From positions 310,001 to 374,000 of the forward strand of contig NZ_JAELYA010000006.1 of the NCBI RefSeq assembly GCF_017589465.1: a stretch of DNA of 64,000 nt, read 5' to 3'. Shown piece by piece: positions 62,210-64,000 of the stretch (the first letter of the stretch is position 1; the number at the start of each line of letters is the position of its first letter). The notes beneath the pieces are model-generated. The model saw nothing but the letters and a program-made list of their open reading frames with translations, was not told where the DNA came from and made no database searches. A program made the translations under genes and the position numbers. This DNA comes from Pseudomonas schmalbachii. Lineage in GTDB: Bacteria; Pseudomonadota; Gammaproteobacteria; Pseudomonadales; Pseudomonadaceae.

Positions 62210-63301
62210 CTACTGTCCTCGCAACCGCTCCGCCGCCGCCAACAACGCCACCTCGGCGCCGCTCCACCCCAGGCAGCCATCGGTGATCGACACGCCGTAG
62301 CGCAGTTCGCCGGACAGCGGCTGGCAGCCGTCGAACAGGTGGCTCTCCAGCATCACTCCACGCAGCGAATCGTCGCCGGCCAGGCGCTGGTCGATCACGC
62401 TTTCCAGTACCGCCGGCTGGCGCAGCGGGTCCTTGCCGCTGTTGGCGTGGCTGCAGTCGACCATGATCCGCGCGGCGATGCCCTGGCGCTGCAGGCTTTC
62501 GCGGGCGATGCGTACGCTTTCCGCATCATGGTTCGGGCCGGAATGGCCGCCGCGCAGGACCAGGTGGGTATCCGGATTGCCCTGGGTCTGCACCAGCGCC
62601 GGGCGGCCCAGCGGGTCGATGCCGAAATGCTGGTGCGGGTGCGCCGCCGAGCGCATGGCGTCACTGGCGATGCCGACGCTGCCGTCGGTGCCGTTCTTGA
62701 AGCCAACCGGCAGGTCGAGTCCGCTGACCATCTCGCGGTGCACCTGCGATTCGCTGGTGCGCGCGCCGATCGCTGCCCAGCCGAGCAGGTCGTCGAGGTA
62801 GCCGGCCACCAGCGGTTGCAGCAGCTCGGTGGCGACCGGCAGGCCGAGACCGAGCACATCCAGCATCAGCCGGCGCGACAGGGCGAGGCCGGCGGCCATG
62901 TCGCCGCTGCCGTCGAGCTGCGGATCGTAGACCAGGCCCTTCCAGCCGACCGTGGTGCGCGGCTTTTCCACATAGGCGCGCATCACCAGCAGCAACTGGT
63001 CGTCCACCTGCGGCGCCAGTTCGGCGAGGTGGCGGGCGTAGTCGAGGGCGGATTCGGGATCGTGCAGGGAACAGGGGCCGACCACTACCAGCAGGCGCGG
63101 GTCGCGGCCATCGAGGACGGCGCGGATGGCCTGGCGCTGGTGCTGCACACGGGCAGCCAGGGCGGCGCTCAATGGCAGGCGCTGGCGGAGTTCGGCGGGC
63201 GTCGGCAGCGGCAGTTCGCGGCGACGGGAGGACGGCAGCGGCAGATCGAGCAGTTCAGCGGTCTGCGCGGGGCGGATCAGGGCGGAAACGGAAGAATTCA
63301 T
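62210..63301 (-). CDS. 3-deoxy-7-phosphoheptulonate (DAHP) synthase, AroF/G/H type
   Basis: A 363-residue class I DAHP synthase, first step of the shikimate pathway (PEP plus erythrose 4-phosphate). Catalytic and metal-binding segments are GPCSLHDP (near residue 75), EKPRTTVGWKGLVYDP, GFKNGTDG, HLVLRGG and VDCSHANSGK. The start at 63301 has AAGGA about 9 nt upstream. A long leader with two aromatic-rich small ORFs and a terminator precedes it, pointing to control by aromatic amino acid supply. Feedback class (Phe, Tyr or Trp) cannot be read from the sequence by eye. Confidence 0.95.
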   Translation of the reverse strand: MNSSVSALIRPAQTAELLDLPLPSSRRRELPLPTPAELRQRLPLSAALAARVQHQRQAIRAVLDGRDPRLLVVVGPCSLHDPESALDYARHLAELAPQVDDQLLLVMRAYVEKPRTTVGWKGLVYDPQLDGSGDMAAGLALSRRLMLDVLGLGLPVATELLQPLVAGYLDDLLGWAAIGARTSESQVHREMVSGLDLPVGFKNGTDGSVGIASDAMRSAAHPHQHFGIDPLGRPALVQTQGNPDTHLVLRGGHSGPNHDAESVRIARESLQRQGIAARIMVDCSHANSGKDPLRQPAVLESVIDQRLAGDDSLRGVMLESHLFDGCQPLSGELRYGVSITDGCLGWSGAEVALLAAAERLRGQ

Positions 63302-63321
63302 CTGGGGGCATCCTTGGCCCA

Positions 63322-63337
63322 CGCGGTCATTACCGCG
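63322..63337 (-). promoter_or_regulatory. Small hairpin just upstream of the DAHP synthase start
   Basis: CGCGGT/ACCGCG arms with a 4-nt loop lie between the second small ORF and the DAHP synthase ribosome site. It could affect translation start. No T run follows, so it is not a terminator. Confidence 0.4.
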
Positions 63338-63344
63338 CGGCGCG

Positions 63345-63446
63345 CTATCTGGGTATTCGTTTCGATCGACTCGGGGCGGTGGCGGCAACGGTGCTAAATC
63401 GCCAGGCGTAGCTGCGGTAATAGGCGTAAGTGGTATAGGCGGTCAT
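63345..63446 (-). CDS. Tyr-rich small ORF between terminator and DAHP synthase
   Basis: A 33-residue ORF starting MTAYTTYAYYRSYAWRF: five Tyr, one Trp and one Phe in the first 17 codons. A GAGGA ribosome site lies 8 nt before the ATG, better than that of many real genes. It ends 43 nt before the DAHP synthase start and lies after the terminator hairpin. The composition suggests a second aromatic-sensing leader peptide. It has no recognised homologue in my memory. Confidence 0.6.
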   Translation of the reverse strand: MTAYTTYAYYRSYAWRFSTVAATAPSRSKRIPR

Positions 63447-63490
63447 GTTTCGATCCTCGGTTGATTGCGTGTGGCCTTGCGGGCCGGAAA

Positions 63491-63524
63491 AACAAAAACC
63501 CCGGTCGGGTTGCCGACCGGGGTT
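63491..63524 (-). terminator. Leader terminator upstream of DAHP synthase
   Basis: On the minus strand AACCCCGGTCGG/CCGACCGGGGTT form a 12-bp stem with a 4-nt loop, followed by TTTTG and TTTTT. It lies 50 nt after the stop of the first leader ORF and 190 nt before the DAHP synthase start. That is the position expected of an attenuator. Confidence 0.88.
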
Positions 63525-63574
63525 CTGAAATCTGTCTGGTTGGCGACCCTGCTTGCTAGGGCGCCTGTGGGGTA

Positions 63575-63709
63575 TCAGGCGCGCCTGTGGCTAAACCAAT
63601 ACCCATAAAAGAAATAACCGGCAGCAGCGGCCAGCGGCTGGACGCGAGCAGCCGCGGTGCGGATGGCACCGGTGCAGGCGAGCAGTTGGCAGGGAAGGCT
63701 GTGCGACAT
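63575..63709 (-). CDS. Aromatic-rich leader peptide of the DAHP synthase gene
   Basis: A 44-residue ORF from ATG at 63709. Near its end the codons read GYFFYGYWFSHRRA-stop: three Tyr, three Phe and one Trp within eight residues, all aromatic except one Gly. The ribosome site is weak, and a longer in-frame start at 63763 exists. The terminator follows 50 nt later. The arrangement is that of a ribosome-stalling attenuation leader sensing charged aromatic tRNAs. The competing antiterminator pairing was not resolved by eye. Confidence 0.65.
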   Translation of the reverse strand: MSHSLPCQLLACTGAIRTAAARVQPLAAAAGYFFYGYWFSHRRA

Positions 63710-63838
63710 TTCGTTTTTTCTCAGTGAACTGGAATAGGAACTTACTGCATAGCTATCGGCCATTTCAATCGATGATTTCTATCGGGGCTGAAAAGGCGTC
63801 CAGCGGGCGGGCTTGCAAAAGGCCGGGCGCCTGTTGAA

Positions 63839-63858
63839 AATGAGATAAATTATCATTT
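63839..63858 (+). promoter_or_regulatory. Fur-box-like palindrome before the ECF sigma gene
   Basis: AATGAGATAAATTATCATTT is an A/T-rich imperfect palindrome close to the GATAATGATAATCATTATC-type Fur consensus, in DNA that is otherwise GC-rich. It ends 23 nt before the ATG of the sigma gene, so it probably overlaps the promoter and represses it when iron is plentiful. Confidence 0.65.
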
Positions 63859-63881
63859 GAAATCGATTCCTGCGGCGCCCC

Positions 63882-64000
63882 ATGTCATCCCATTCCCTTT
63901 CCGTCCAGGCGCTCTATCGCGAGCACCATGGCTGGCTGCACAGCTGGCTGCGCAGCAAGCTGGGCAACGCCGCCGATGCCGCCGACCTGGCGCAGGACAC
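63882..64000 (+). CDS. ECF sigma factor, FecI-like (partial, cut by window end)
   Basis: Only the first 39 codons are present. SVQALYREHHGWLHSWLRSKLGNAADAADLAQD is the start of region 2 of an extracytoplasmic-function sigma factor of the iron-starvation (FecI) group, with the usual HHGWL and DAADLAQD segments. The Fur-like site upstream supports an iron-uptake role. An anti-sigma gene and a TonB-dependent receptor would be expected beyond the window. Confidence 0.85.
   Translation, partial: MSSHSLSVQALYREHHGWLHSWLRSKLGNAADAADLAQD

Overview
The window is high-GC chromosomal DNA of a Pseudomonas, most likely from the P. aeruginosa side of the genus (nitroreducens/citronellolis type). From memory, the core genes follow P. 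aeruginosa PAO1 order PA4872 down to PA4845, read here in the reverse sense: oxaloacetate decarboxylase, a periplasmic protein, a DksA-type zinc finger, a GNAT acetyltransferase, urtEDCBA, marC, retS, purD, purH, fis, dusB, a DUF3426 protein, prmA, accC, accB, aroQ and dsbD. No rRNA, tRNA, CRISPR array, prophage or canonical insertion sequence was seen.

Layout. (1) 1-16.4 kb is a urea region. A minus-strand operon starts with allophanate hydrolase and urea carboxylase, continues through a GntR regulator and ends with the complete urea ABC transporter urtABCDE. A strong sigma-54 promoter lies upstream of allophanate hydrolase. The urease genes that sit here in P. aeruginosa are missing. A REP-associated transposase with flanking REPs lies nearby. 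(2) 16.4-30.8 kb is conserved housekeeping DNA on the minus strand. (3) 31-35.9 kb holds a DUF1329/DUF1302 pair facing an AraC regulator. (4) 36.2-41 kb is a quinohemoprotein amine dehydrogenase operon (alpha, radical-SAM maturase, gamma, beta). Its gamma peptide has every cross-link residue, but the later maturation genes are absent. (5) 41.5-47.3 kb holds a Mut7-C protein and a ribose-type ABC importer with a Tsx-like outer-membrane channel. (6) 47.9-56.3 kb is a plus-strand aromatic ring-cleavage operon with a downstream LysR gene. (7) 56.4-62.1 kb holds a small phosphatase-like protein, an AraC regulator and an unassigned set of two class II aldolases, a TauD-type dioxygenase and a PanE-like reductase. 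(8) 62.2-63.8 kb carries a DAHP synthase behind two aromatic-rich small ORFs and a strong terminator, which looks like aromatic amino-acid attenuation. (9) The window ends inside an ECF sigma gene preceded by a Fur-box-like palindrome.

How it fits together. Regions 4-6 could form a catabolic chain: an amine is oxidised to an aldehyde, a phenolic product is hydroxylated, and the ring is cleaved and taken to central metabolites. This is inference from gene content. Intergenic DNA is rich in at least four families of palindromic repeats, two of which supply the stop codons of neighbouring genes.
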